Part shown: piece by piece, positions 30,046 to 38,161 of the stretch | Position numbering within the stretch: position 1 is the first letter of the stretch | Layout of the letters: each line of letters begins with the position of its first letter | DNA from: Citrobacter amalonaticus | GTDB taxonomy: Bacteria; Pseudomonadota; Gammaproteobacteria; Enterobacterales; Enterobacteriaceae | Assembly (NCBI RefSeq): GCF_018252635.1 | Contig: NZ_JAGTXM010000002.1 | Location: forward strand, 886,962 to 950,961 | Direction: 5' to 3' | Length of the DNA: 64,000 bases | Position numbers and translations under genes: made by a program | Notes under the pieces: model-generated | Seen by the model: only the letters and a program-made list of their open reading frames with translations | What the model was told of the DNA's origin: nothing | Database searches by the model: none

Positions 30046-30777
30046 ATGCAATATAACCTCCTGTGGCTTGTTTGGGGGCTTTGGATTTACCTCATCATCC
30101 ATTACGGCGTAGGTGATCAACATTTTTACATCACATTGAAGTCCCGATGGAAGATTGTTGCCGCAATTATTTTAAGCTGTGGTTTAATTTATGCTGTTTA
30201 TTTACTTTCATCATTGACGGGGATCCGGACCATGTTTAAACGTAAAGGACAAAACACGACTTTTGCTGATACCAACTCAGATATTAACATTGCATCTTCT
30301 CTTAATGCTTCCCAGGTTTCCTACCTTGGTGACGACGTTGAAATCACGGTAAAACCTTCTCAAAGTGTACAGATGGAAGCCACCGTTGCTGTTATTCCTG
30401 AAACCTGCATTATTAAGGGCGAACTGAACTCGACCAGCGACATTCACGTAAATGGTCGTATAGACGGTATCATTCGCTCTGAGAAAACTGTCCATATTTT
30501 AAAAAGTGGACACGTCGAAGGTGATGTTATTGCGTACGCTATCGCCGTTGATGGTGTACTGAATGGAAACTGCATTGGTGGTGAGGTCAGTATTAATGCA
30601 CAGGGCATCGTCAATGGTCAGGTGAAAAGTGATTCTCTGGCTATTCACAAAAATGGTCGCTTCTATGGCAACTCCTCACCACGCGAGGAGGAAGAAGAAC
30701 ATGAACATGCGTTTATTTCCGCAATGGACTCGGTGAAAGAAAACACTGTCGATATCTCAGACTTTTATAGAGAATAA
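30046..30777 (+). CDS. Membrane-anchored bactofilin
   Basis: 243 residues. Two hydrophobic segments at about 4-20 and 35-57 anchor it in the inner membrane. Residues about 115-208 form a bactofilin (DUF583) right-handed beta-helix made of short repeats such as CIIKGELNSTSDIHVNGRIDG and HVEGDVIAYAIAVDGVLNG. The tail is acidic (EEEEEHEHAF). Bactofilins polymerise without nucleotides into filaments that position wall enzymes or envelope machinery. Two N-terminal membrane segments are more than the short membrane-targeting motif of typical bactofilins. The ribosome site is weak (AGGAG about 15 bases upstream), so a downstream start such as MFKRKGQN (residue 63) is possible. Confidence 0.85.
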   Translation: MQYNLLWLVWGLWIYLIIHYGVGDQHFYITLKSRWKIVAAIILSCGLIYAVYLLSSLTGIRTMFKRKGQNTTFADTNSDINIASSLNASQVSYLGDDVEITVKPSQSVQMEATVAVIPETCIIKGELNSTSDIHVNGRIDGIIRSEKTVHILKSGHVEGDVIAYAIAVDGVLNGNCIGGEVSINAQGIVNGQVKSDSLAIHKNGRFYGNSSPREEEEEHEHAFISAMDSVKENTVDISDFYRE

Positions 30778-30792
30778 TATATTCATCGGTAT

Positions 30793-30820
30793 GCCGGATA
30801 ACGGCGACATCTTATCCGGC
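30793..30820. repeat. REP palindrome after the bactofilin gene
   Basis: GCCGGATAA ... TTATCCGGC, 28 bp, 15 bp after the stop. It is the same family as the BIME elements near 41.1, 48.7 and 55.8 kb. Confidence 0.8.
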
Positions 30821-30892
30821 CTGCGACGAAAATAATGCAGGTGCGAAAATAACCGTTCTGAGAGATAACCGGATCGGTATTGCCATTGATTT

Positions 30893-31051
30893 TATTACAC
30901 AGAAGGCACTGCTCCATCAGGGGCCAGTAGCACAGGAAAATTAATTGTGGATAACCTGACCATCAATATCAATAATACCCGCAGTGACATTGAATATATT
31001 ACTGCGCTGGACGGCGATCAGGAAGATGCCTTTTTAATCTGGCCGGTGTGA
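30893..31051 (+). pseudogene. Decayed coding fragment, possibly from an autotransporter or adhesin
   Basis: An open frame without a start reads YYTEGTAPSGASSTGKLIV, then DNLTININNTRSDIEYITALDGDQ, and ends in a TGA at 31049. The Thr/Asn-rich wording resembles an autotransporter passenger strand. The other frame just upstream (DNRIGIAIDF, about 30865-30893) fits as its continuation after a frameshift. No intact gene spans 30778-31186. Identity of the parent gene is uncertain. Confidence 0.3.
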
Positions 31052-31186
31052 CACTCCTTAATTCAACGACGAGCGGTGTAACCGGGGATGTGATGGGTGC
31101 GTATGCCAAACGCGTTACCACGTGGCGGTATACACGACCGCCTCTGTCTTTTTCGCTTATTGCAGGCATCTGAGACGATATCTTTA

Positions 31187-32065
31187 TTATTTGCCCGGTG
31201 CATACCTGACAGGCAAATGAGTACACAATTTCGTTTCTTCGTGATAAAAGTCCGACAGATTCCGTTGATAGTCTGACGGCGTTACACCACTGAGCGCTTT
31301 AAAGTCTTTGGTGAAATGGGCCTGATCATGGTAGTCCAGATCGCAGGCAAGCGTTCTGAGAACCTGCTCTCCCCGATTGATGCGGCGACACGCTTCGTTG
31401 ATTCTGAGAATTCGGGCAAACGACTTCCAGGATAATCCGATACGCTCCTGACATAATCGGTTGATATGTCGGGGGCTGTAAGACGTCATCTCGCTCAGGG
31501 CATTTAGACGAAGCATTCCGCACGCAGAGGAAGAACAGGCCAGTATCTGCCGCATAAGCACGCTTTCTGTGACTCTATCGCAATGGCGGACTAATGCATC
31601 ATCAATAGCCTGAAGCAGGAGCGGGTATGAATCGTGATGCAATTCAATAACAGGACGAAATAGCGGTTCCAGAGAAGGGGCGATGGTTCCCAGACGCTCC
31701 TGCCGGTTTTGCAATTCATATAGAGGCAGGCCGCCCAACAGCCCAAACGCGCCGCCAGGCAAAAACTCAACCAGAATCCGCAGATCGATCGTGTTAAAGT
31801 CCCGCGTCACCGGTTGCGGTTGGCAGCCAGGCCCCCAAAGTAGCAACTGCACTCGCTCACGGGTTACAGTGAAAACAAGGCAGCCGCTGGCGTCAGGAAT
31901 AATCGTCAGTGGCTGTTGCGATGGTTGCTCACAAACACAGCGTAATTGCACGGTATAGTGGGAAACCATGTGACGTAAAGGCTCAGACGGCGCGAAAAAG
32001 AGCTGCGTCGCCGCACCGTGTCGATTGCCGATAATGGGTTTAAGTCTGCCTGAAAATGTGTTCAT
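31187..32065 (-). CDS. AraC-family transcriptional regulator
   Basis: 292 residues. The N-terminal ~150 residues form a small-molecule-sensing domain of the type found in DUF6597 AraC proteins (FFAPSEPLRHMVSHYTVQ, DLRILVEFLPGGAFGLLG). The C-terminal ~100 residues carry two helix-turn-helix motifs (LSEMTSYSPRHINRLCQERIG and LACDLDYHDQAHFTKDFKALSGVTPSDYQ), the classical AraC/XylS DNA-binding region. It is transcribed divergently from the VOC-family gene 210 bp away, the usual place for a regulator of a single target gene. Confidence 0.9.
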   Translation of the reverse strand: MNTFSGRLKPIIGNRHGAATQLFFAPSEPLRHMVSHYTVQLRCVCEQPSQQPLTIIPDASGCLVFTVTRERVQLLLWGPGCQPQPVTRDFNTIDLRILVEFLPGGAFGLLGGLPLYELQNRQERLGTIAPSLEPLFRPVIELHHDSYPLLLQAIDDALVRHCDRVTESVLMRQILACSSSACGMLRLNALSEMTSYSPRHINRLCQERIGLSWKSFARILRINEACRRINRGEQVLRTLACDLDYHDQAHFTKDFKALSGVTPSDYQRNLSDFYHEETKLCTHLPVRYAPGK

Positions 32066-32203
32066 CGTTGTTCAGATGACGCAATAGCATAGCGTTGACG
32101 ATGCGATCTCTGGGTAATGACAGGATAATTTTTATCTTCCCTCACTGAAAATGTCCCTTTTTTACAACGAAAAGTCTGGGTTATATCGTACCTTATCCTC
32201 ATC

Positions 32204-32233
32204 AACTGCAATAAGTCTTATCATTATGCAGTT
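32204..32233. promoter_or_regulatory. Inverted repeat between AraC-type and VOC genes
   Basis: AACTGCA (32204-32210) and TGCAGTT (32227-32233) lie 43 bp before the VOC start. The symmetry around an AT-rich core suggests a binding site, perhaps for the adjacent AraC-type protein, though those usually bind direct repeats. Confidence 0.4.
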
Positions 32234-32275
32234 AGTGTATAACAATGCAATCACGCTTCAAAACATGAGGTGACT

Positions 32276-32722
32276 ATGTCCAGTATCCCAAAAGGAATTA
32301 ATGTGCTATTTGTCGCAGGATTTGGTCCTGTCACGAAAAATACGGATGAAAGCGCTGCTTTATATAAAGACATATTACAATTGCCGCTTGAGACTATTGA
32401 CGGTTATGATGGGTATCTGCACTCACAAAACATTCCCGGAGTGAAGTATTTTGCCATCTGGCCACTTGATAAAGTCGCTCTTTCTTGTTTTGGCTCATCT
32501 GAATGGCCAGAAAATTTGCCTGTTCCTCAAGCCTGGCTCGAATTTGACGTTGACGACATACAATCCGCTTCCGAAATATTAAAGGAAAATGGATGTCAGT
32601 TACTGACCTGTATGCAGGAGGAACCCTGGGAACAAACTGTCACCCGTTTTCTCAGTCCTGAAGGGATCATCATGGCAATTTCCTGTACCCCATTTTTGCG
32701 AAAGGCCTCAGAACAGGAATAG
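32276..32722 (+). CDS. VOC-family (glyoxalase/bleomycin-resistance fold) protein
   Basis: 148 residues from the ATG at 32276, which has GAGGTG 4-5 bases upstream; a GTG two codons earlier is inside that ribosome site. Two beta-alpha-beta-beta-beta units are recognisable: VLFVAGFGPVTKNTDESAALYKDILQLPLE and AWLEFDVDDIQSASEILKENGCQLL ... FLSPEGIIMAIS. The fold serves metal-dependent lyases, dioxygenases and drug-binding proteins; the first metal His is replaced in this version (FVAGFGPV), so an enzymatic role is uncertain. It is probably controlled by the divergent AraC-type regulator. Confidence 0.85.
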   Translation: MSSIPKGINVLFVAGFGPVTKNTDESAALYKDILQLPLETIDGYDGYLHSQNIPGVKYFAIWPLDKVALSCFGSSEWPENLPVPQAWLEFDVDDIQSASEILKENGCQLLTCMQEEPWEQTVTRFLSPEGIIMAISCTPFLRKASEQE

Positions 32723-32749
32723 TGAGTGAATGCGCTCGCATCGCCAAAC

Positions 32750-32778
32750 GGCCATCCGGTTTCCGGATGGCCTTTCTT
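32750..32778 (+). terminator. Rho-independent terminator after the VOC gene
   Basis: Perfect stem GGCCATCCGG (32750-32759)/CCGGATGGCC (32763-32772) with a 3-base loop followed by TTTCTT. Confidence 0.85.
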
Positions 32779-33112
32779 CATGGTGATGCATGCTTGTCTC
32801 AATGCGTTAACCAGCGAATATAATCAATCAACCAATAACAGACTATTCCCGATATAACGGAAGGCATCATGCTTTAATCCATTCTAAATAATGCTGAAGT
32901 GTGTGTTAAATCTGTGACAATTCATTTGAATAAACCGACCCAGGAAATTATCGCAGTAATTACGCCGGGGCAAAACAGGTGATAACAAGAACATTCCGTT
33001 ATATACTTCTCGCGCGCCAGGGCATGAACAACCTGGCCATTGCCGCGGTCAGTTACCATACACAATATGTCTGCGGTATCCTCCGCTTTGACCGTGCGAA
33101 AAGGAGTGAGTA
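32779..33112. other. Gap before the Nudix gene with a possible short upstream frame
   Basis: 334 bp. The first part is featureless. From 33024 an ATG opens a 29-codon frame (MNNLAIAAVSYHTQYV...) whose TAA overlaps the Nudix ATG as TAATG. The frame stays open upstream to about 32935 without another ATG, so it may be the end of a deleted gene. Its coding status is unproven. Confidence 0.4.
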
Positions 33113-33562
33113 ATGGACTATGTACAGCAGATGCGCAGTATGATTGGTCATCGTTTACTATTACTGGTGGGTTCTAATGTCGTTCTGACAGACCAAAATC
33201 AATGTATCCTCCTGCAGCATCGACGGGACGGAACATGGGGCCTTCCAGGAGGGCTTCTTGAACCGGGTGAGTCTTTGGAAGAAACAGCTATACGTGAAGT
33301 TAAGGAAGAAACAAACCTTGAGGTCCACAACCTGACCTTACTGGGCGTTTTTTCCGGTCCGGAATATACATTTACTCTTCGCAACCAGGACAAAATCAAC
33401 GTAGTTACCTCCCTTTTCTGGTCTGGTGACTGGACTGGAAAAATGGTGAATAACCCTGAAGAAGGGCTGGAGCTAGCTTTTTTTTCTCCAAATGATTTAC
33501 CGGAAAATATGGACAAAGAATATCAGGTTTATATCAGCCATTATCTGGCATGGTTAAAATGA
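33113..33562 (+). CDS. Nudix hydrolase
   Basis: 149 residues. The ATG follows AAAAGGAGTGAG, a good ribosome site. The Nudix box lies at residues 47-69, with G47, E53 and R61-E62...E65-E66, and the usual following Gly is replaced by Asn (EETNL). The catalytic Glu residues that bind Mg2+ are present. Such enzymes hydrolyse nucleoside diphosphates linked to another moiety; the substrate is not predictable. It is a lone gene between the VOC gene and argU, in a variable region. Confidence 0.9.
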   Translation: MDYVQQMRSMIGHRLLLLVGSNVVLTDQNQCILLQHRRDGTWGLPGGLLEPGESLEETAIREVKEETNLEVHNLTLLGVFSGPEYTFTLRNQDKINVVTSLFWSGDWTGKMVNNPEEGLELAFFSPNDLPENMDKEYQVYISHYLAWLK

Positions 33563-33874
33563 ACCATCCGAACGTGTGATAGCTCATGCCTGCATAAATC
33601 TTGACAAATAACCCATCGGATACGGAGGACACGCGGTCATCGAATGCCAGCCGGTCCTGGTCTTCTGCGGCCATCTTCGTTTCATTGCGATGCCATTTCC
33701 GTCAGTCATCTTCTCCGAATAGTGAACAGCCGAATCATCGCCAGAAGCCTGACTCACACGGCTATCAGGTTGGGTTTCGCAATATCAACCAGACGTTGAG
33801 ATAATAAAATTTTGTTCTAAGACCTGGTATATCTGGATTTAGTAGAGTTTAAAAGAGGTTGGTGCAGGTGAAAA
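33563..33874. other. Gap beyond the 3' end of argU, no intact gene
   Basis: 312 bp directly downstream of the tRNA 3' end, the classical side for integrase-mediated insertion. No integrase or direct repeat of the tRNA end was found by eye. The stretch 33600-33800 has moderate GC and broken frames, perhaps remnants of earlier insertions. Confidence 0.45.
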
Positions 33875-33951
<77 letters not shown>

Positions 33952-33988
33952 AGTGAACTGCAATGCGGATGATACAAAACTGGTCGGT

Positions 33989-34016
33989 ATTATACGTTCA
34001 CAACTTTGACGGTCAA
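33989..34016 (-). promoter_or_regulatory. Sigma-70 promoter of argU
   Basis: On the minus strand, TTGACC (34016-34011) and TATAAT (33994-33989) with a 16-bp spacer. Transcription should start about 30 nt before the mature tRNA. Confidence 0.85.
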
Positions 34017-34193
34017 TGGCTTTCCTCTCAACTGCTTGAGTTGTGAGCATACTCCTTTTCCACAGGGCATATCCCCCACGGATCGCCATCTAAAACCGCG
34101 CCGACTGTAAGCGGTAACTGACAACCGTCTTCACTTCTGACAGAATAGCGCCATCCCCTTTGACGTGAAGTAACAGATGGAATCCTCTCTCTG

Positions 34194-35060
34194 ATGGCAG
34201 CAAAGATTATTGACGGTAAAACGATTGCGCAGCAGGTGCGCTCTGAGGTTGCTCAAAAAGTTCAGGCGCGTATCGAGGCCGGACGCCGAGCCCCTGGCCT
34301 GGCTGTAGTGCTGGTAGGCAGTAACCCGGCTTCGCAAATTTACGTAGCAAGCAAGCGTAAAGCCTGTGACGAGGTGGGATTCGTCTCCCGCTCATATGAC
34401 TTGCCGGAAACCACCAGCGAGGCGGAATTGCTTGAGCTGATTGATACGCTCAACGCCGACAACACCATCGACGGTATTCTGGTACAGCTACCGCTTCCGG
34501 CGGGCATCGATAATGTCAAAGTGCTGGAGCGGATTGATCCGGATAAAGACGTTGATGGTTTCCATCCGTACAACGTCGGTCGCCTGTGTCAGCGCGCCCC
34601 GCGTTTACGCCCCTGTACGCCGCGCGGGATCGTCACTCTGCTCGAACGTTACAACATCGATCTGTATGGTCTGAATGCGGTCGTGATCGGCGCCTCTAAC
34701 ATCGTCGGTCGTCCCATGAGTATGGAACTGCTGCTGGCCGGTTGTACCACCACGGTAACCCACCGTTTCACCAAAAATCTGCGTCACCACGTTGAGCATG
34801 CCGATCTGCTGATCGTTGCCGTCGGGAAACCAGGTTTTATTCCGGGTGACTGGATCAAAGAAGGCGCTATCGTGGTTGATGTCGGCATCAACCGTCTTGA
34901 AAATGGCAAGGTCGTCGGCGACGTGGTGTTTGAAGATGCAGCCGCGCGTGCCTCGTACATTACACCCGTACCGGGCGGTGTGGGTCCGATGACGGTCGCC
35001 ACACTTATCGAAAACACGCTACAGGCGTGCGTTGAATATCACGATCCTCAGGATAATTAA
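34194..35060 (+). CDS. folD: Methylenetetrahydrofolate dehydrogenase/cyclohydrolase FolD
   Basis: 288 residues, the same length and nearly the same sequence as E. coli FolD. It starts [19 protein letters not shown]. The catalytic Lys is in [13 protein letters not shown], followed by the substrate motif GILVQLPLP, the NADP-binding [15 protein letters not shown], and the signature [15 protein letters not shown]. It interconverts 5,10-methylene-THF and 10-formyl-THF in the cytoplasm, supplying one-carbon units for purines and initiator Met-tRNA. ybcJ follows after 1 bp. Confidence 0.98.
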   Translation: MAAKIIDGKTIAQQVRSEVAQKVQARIEAGRRAPGLAVVLVGSNPASQIYVASKRKACDEVGFVSRSYDLPETTSEAELLELIDTLNADNTIDGILVQLPLPAGIDNVKVLERIDPDKDVDGFHPYNVGRLCQRAPRLRPCTPRGIVTLLERYNIDLYGLNAVVIGASNIVGRPMSMELLLAGCTTTVTHRFTKNLRHHVEHADLLIVAVGKPGFIPGDWIKEGAIVVDVGINRLENGKVVGDVVFEDAAARASYITPVPGGVGPMTVATLIENTLQACVEYHDPQDN

Positions 35061-35061
35061 T

Positions 35062-35274
35062 ATGGCGACATTTTCTTTAGGCAAACATCCTCACGTTGAA
35101 CTGTGCGATTTGCTGAAGCTGGAAGGCTGGAGTGAAAGCGGCGCCCAGGCGAAAATTGCCATTGCCGAAGGTCAGGTAAAAGTTGACGGTGCGGTTGAAA
35201 CCCGCAAACGTTGCAAAATCGTGGCCGGTCAAACCGTGAGTTTCGCCGGTCAGAGCATCACCGTAACGGCCTGA
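35062..35274 (+). CDS. ybcJ: S4-type RNA-binding protein YbcJ
   Basis: 70 residues from the ATG at 35062 (MATFSLGKHPHVELCDLL), the same length as E. coli YbcJ; earlier in-frame ATGs lie inside folD. The single S4-like alpha-L fold (LKLEGWSESGAQAKIAIAEGQV, VDGAVETRKRCKI) suggests RNA binding, as in the E. coli NMR structure. It is coupled to folD. Confidence 0.96.
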   Translation: MATFSLGKHPHVELCDLLKLEGWSESGAQAKIAIAEGQVKVDGAVETRKRCKIVAGQTVSFAGQSITVTA

Positions 35275-35450
35275 GTTATCTGATTTCTCACCCGATCTCT
35301 CCTCCGGGGATATCGGGTGAAACTCCCTCTTCCCTTCCCTATCGCCCTATGACCATAATGGTTAATTATCGATCAACTTCAAATAATCACGATTTCATTT
35401 GATACAGCGTGAGATTTTAGTTGCGCAAAATCCCTGCCTTCATCACGATA

Positions 35451-35479
35451 AGTAGAACGTTCTACTATAACGTTCTACT
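35451..35479. promoter_or_regulatory. Overlapping palindromic operators before the PTS gene
   Basis: AGTAGAACGTTCTACT at 35451-35466 is a perfect 16-bp palindrome with a central CG. A second copy, ACTATAACGTTCTACT at 35464-35479 (two mismatches in the left arm), overlaps it with centres 13 bp apart. It sits about 50-70 bp upstream of the PTS start and is the likely target of the LacI-family protein encoded next to that gene. Confidence 0.8.
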
Positions 35480-35523
35480 TACAATAACAGCGTCAATAAA
35501 AACGCTTCTCGGGGGAAATCAGC

Positions 35524-37023
35524 ATGAGTCTGATATCAGGGTTTGTTAAATCATTGTCTAAATTATCGATGATTGGTCGCGCGTTAATGCTACCAATTTC
35601 ACTGCTTCCCGCTGCGGGTCTGCTGTTGGCCTTCGGGGATAAATTCCATCTGCCACTGATGATGAACGCGGGCGGCGTTATCTTTGATAATCTGCCGATG
35701 CTGTTCGCCATCGGCTCTGCCGTCGGTCTTGCCTCAGAATCGGGTATCGCGGCGCTGTCGGCGGCGGTCTCGGTGTTTGTCACTAACATCACCATCAGCA
35801 CAGTGCTAAGCATCACGCCGGAGATGGCCTCCCAGGGCGGAAAATATGCAATGGTGGTCGGTATCCCGACCTTGCAAATGGGCGTCTTTGGCGGTCTGAT
35901 CTGCGGTATTCTCGCCGCCTGGTGTTACAACCGCTTTCACACCATGCAGTTGCCGGAATTCCTCGGTTTCTTCTCCGGTAAACGTTTTGTGGCGATCGCC
36001 ACCGCGTTTCTCTCCTTTGTGCTGGGACTGCTGCTGCCCTACATCTGGCAACACATTCAGTCCGGTATCGATGCGCTTTCGGTGGTCGTCAACGGCGATA
36101 ATCAGGCGGTCTCAACCTTTATCTTTGGCCTGGTTGAACGTGCGCTGATCCCCCTCGGTTTACACCACATCTGGTATCCCTCATTCTGGTATTCCTTTGG
36201 CGATTACACCACTCAGGCAGGCCAGGTGATCCACGGCGACCAGACAATCTGGTTCAAAATGCTGGAGGAAGGGGTCAAATCCTTCAGTAGCGATACCTAT
36301 CAGAACGCCGGTAAGTTCATGCAGGGCGAGTTCCCGCTGATGCTGTTTGCCCTGCCTGCGGCGTGTCTGGCGATGTACCACGAAGCGCACACGAAGAATA
36401 AAAAAATTGCGGCCGGTATTCTGTTCTCGGCGGCACTCACCTGCTTCCTGACAGGGATCACCGAGCCGGTTGAGTTTACCTTTATCTTCGTGGCACCGAT
36501 TCTGTATGTTTTCAACGCCGTGATGGCGGGTCTGGCTTACATGACCATGTACCTTCTGCATGCGCATATTGCCAAATCGTTCTCCGCCGGTTTCATCGAC
36601 TACCTGTCGTTTGGCATTCTGCCGTCCTTCAATGGCTATCAGACCAACTTCCTGAATGCCATTATCATTGGCGTGCCGATGGCATTGATTTACTACTTTA
36701 CCTTCCGCTTTGTCATTCGCCGTTTCGATATCAAAACGCCAGGTCGTACCGAAGTGACCGCCAATGCGAACGACAAAACGGATACTGAAATTGCTACTGA
36801 AATCATCGGCCTGCTGGGCGGCGCGCAGAACATCGATTCCGTCGGTTCCTGCATCACCCGTCTGCGTCTGGAAGTGGCTAAAAGCGACGTGGTCGATAAA
36901 GACGGTCTCAATAGCCTCGGTGCCCGCGGCGTGGTCTTTGTTGGTGACAATGGTATCCAGGTGATTTTCGGCGCCAGAGCACAGTTTATTGCCCAGACCA
37001 TGTCCACGATGATCGGCAAATAA
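35524..37023 (+). CDS. PTS glucose/maltose-type EIICB sugar permease
   Basis: 499 residues. The EIIC domain (about 1-400) has some ten hydrophobic segments and the sugar-site motif GITEPVEF at 311-318. A linker and EIIB domain follow, with phospho-acceptor Cys443 in GSCITRLRL. There is no EIIA domain, so it should depend on Crr (EIIA-Glc), as PtsG and MalX do. It phosphorylates its sugar during uptake; the sugar is unknown. The downstream LacI-type gene gives a layout like malX/malI, but no hydrolase or phosphatase gene is attached. It has no counterpart at this site in E. coli, where ybcJ and ybcI are adjacent. Confidence 0.93.
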   Translation: MSLISGFVKSLSKLSMIGRALMLPISLLPAAGLLLAFGDKFHLPLMMNAGGVIFDNLPMLFAIGSAVGLASESGIAALSAAVSVFVTNITISTVLSITPEMASQGGKYAMVVGIPTLQMGVFGGLICGILAAWCYNRFHTMQLPEFLGFFSGKRFVAIATAFLSFVLGLLLPYIWQHIQSGIDALSVVVNGDNQAVSTFIFGLVERALIPLGLHHIWYPSFWYSFGDYTTQAGQVIHGDQTIWFKMLEEGVKSFSSDTYQNAGKFMQGEFPLMLFALPAACLAMYHEAHTKNKKIAAGILFSAALTCFLTGITEPVEFTFIFVAPILYVFNAVMAGLAYMTMYLLHAHIAKSFSAGFIDYLSFGILPSFNGYQTNFLNAIIIGVPMALIYYFTFRFVIRRFDIKTPGRTEVTANANDKTDTEIATEIIGLLGGAQNIDSVGSCITRLRLEVAKSDVVDKDGLNSLGARGVVFVGDNGIQVIFGARAQFIAQTMSTMIGK

Positions 37024-37107
37024 TAAGATGCCTGAATGACACGTCTCCTGTACGCTGGGAGACGTTGTCGTATCTGGCTGATAACCGGTAATTTTCAGGG
37101 AGCGATT

Positions 37108-38124
37108 TTGAAGAAAGTCAGCATTATTGATGTCGCAAAGCAGGCGGGCGTTTCAGTCTCGACCGTTTCGCTGGTGCTACGCCAGAAAGGGAAAATCTCA
37201 GAGGCAACCATTGAGAAGGTCCATGCTGCCATCAATACGCTTGGCTATGTCCATAACATCGCCGCGGCAAATCTTCGCGCCAATACCTCCAACCTGATCG
37301 GCTTGATCCTGCGTGATTTCAGCGACAGTTTCTCCATCAAAGTGATGGCAAGTATTGTCCAGGAGCTGGAAAAGCAAGGCTTTATGGTTTTTCTGGGGCA
37401 GCCACAGGATGATCGGACAAGCCTTGAGCGCTGTTTTCTCTCTTTCAAGCAGCAAGGTGTGGCTGGCGTCATTTATCTCTCGTCGGACCCCACCCGTACA
37501 GCGTTACCTGAACAGGTGCGCCAGTGCCCTTTACCACTAGTTGTCGTATCGCAATCGCTGATTGAAGAAAACTGCAATCTGGTAATGCGCGATAATCGTC
37601 AGGCGGCAAGCCTTGCCACTCGCTATCTGATTGAACGCGGGCACCGTAGCATTGGCTATATTGGCGGTCGACCAGACTGTCTGATCCGCCAACAGCGATT
37701 ACAGGGGTTTCGCAATACGCTGGCACAAAATGGCATGGTCTATAAAGAAGAATCGACACCTGCTTGTGACGATGATACCCACGCCGCCAGCATTGCCACC
37801 CGCCATCTGCTGGAACAAAATAACACTATCACCGCCCTGCTTTGCCACTCACCCGCGGCGATGATTGGCTCTATCTCCGGCATTCATCAGGTTGGACGCA
37901 CCCTCGGTAAAGACGTATTCCTGACCCAGCAGGTGGCGCTGATTGGTTTTGAAGATATGCTGCACGTGAATCTGACCTCGCCGTCATTAACCTATGTATC
38001 ATCCGCCAGTGAAGAGACCGGACGCCAGGCGGCAACACTCATGATACGCAAGCTGAAAGAACCAGAATTGCAATGCCAGCGTATTACGCTTTCAGGTCAG
38101 CTTATCGCCCGGGAATCGGCCTAA
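37108..38124 (+). CDS. LacI-family transcriptional repressor (MalI-like)
   Basis: 338 residues. The start is a TTG at 37108 (then KKVSIIDVAKQAGVSVSTV), with AGGGAG about 6 bases upstream; an ORF beginning at 37036 lacks this. The N-terminal LacI helix-turn-helix and hinge (KQAGVSVSTVSLVLRQKGKIS, YVHNIAAANLRAN) are followed by a periplasmic-binding-like sensor core (NLIGLILRDFSDSFS, GHRSIGYIGGRP). It lies 84 bp after the PTS gene in the same direction and probably represses it through the operators at 35451-35479, with the incoming sugar phosphate as inducer. Confidence 0.92.
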   Translation: MKKVSIIDVAKQAGVSVSTVSLVLRQKGKISEATIEKVHAAINTLGYVHNIAAANLRANTSNLIGLILRDFSDSFSIKVMASIVQELEKQGFMVFLGQPQDDRTSLERCFLSFKQQGVAGVIYLSSDPTRTALPEQVRQCPLPLVVVSQSLIEENCNLVMRDNRQAASLATRYLIERGHRSIGYIGGRPDCLIRQQRLQGFRNTLAQNGMVYKEESTPACDDDTHAASIATRHLLEQNNTITALLCHSPAAMIGSISGIHQVGRTLGKDVFLTQQVALIGFEDMLHVNLTSPSLTYVSSASEETGRQAATLMIRKLKEPELQCQRITLSGQLIARESA

Positions 38125-38156
38125 AAAAAGCGGCCCCAGTACATGTCTGGCGCCGC
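38123..38156 (-). terminator. Rho-independent terminator of the FKBP-like operon
   Basis: On the minus strand, an interrupted GC-rich stem (CGGC-CCAG arms paired with CTGG-GCCG) is followed by a run of seven T at 38129-38123, right after the FKBP-like stop. It also lies just after the convergent LacI-type gene. Confidence 0.85.
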
Positions 38157-38161
38157 GGGTG

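Noticed and set aside
33563-33874. Attachment site or integrase remnant beside argU
   Set aside because: argU is a known integration target, but I found no second copy of the tRNA 3' end and no integrase in the window, so an integrated element cannot be claimed.
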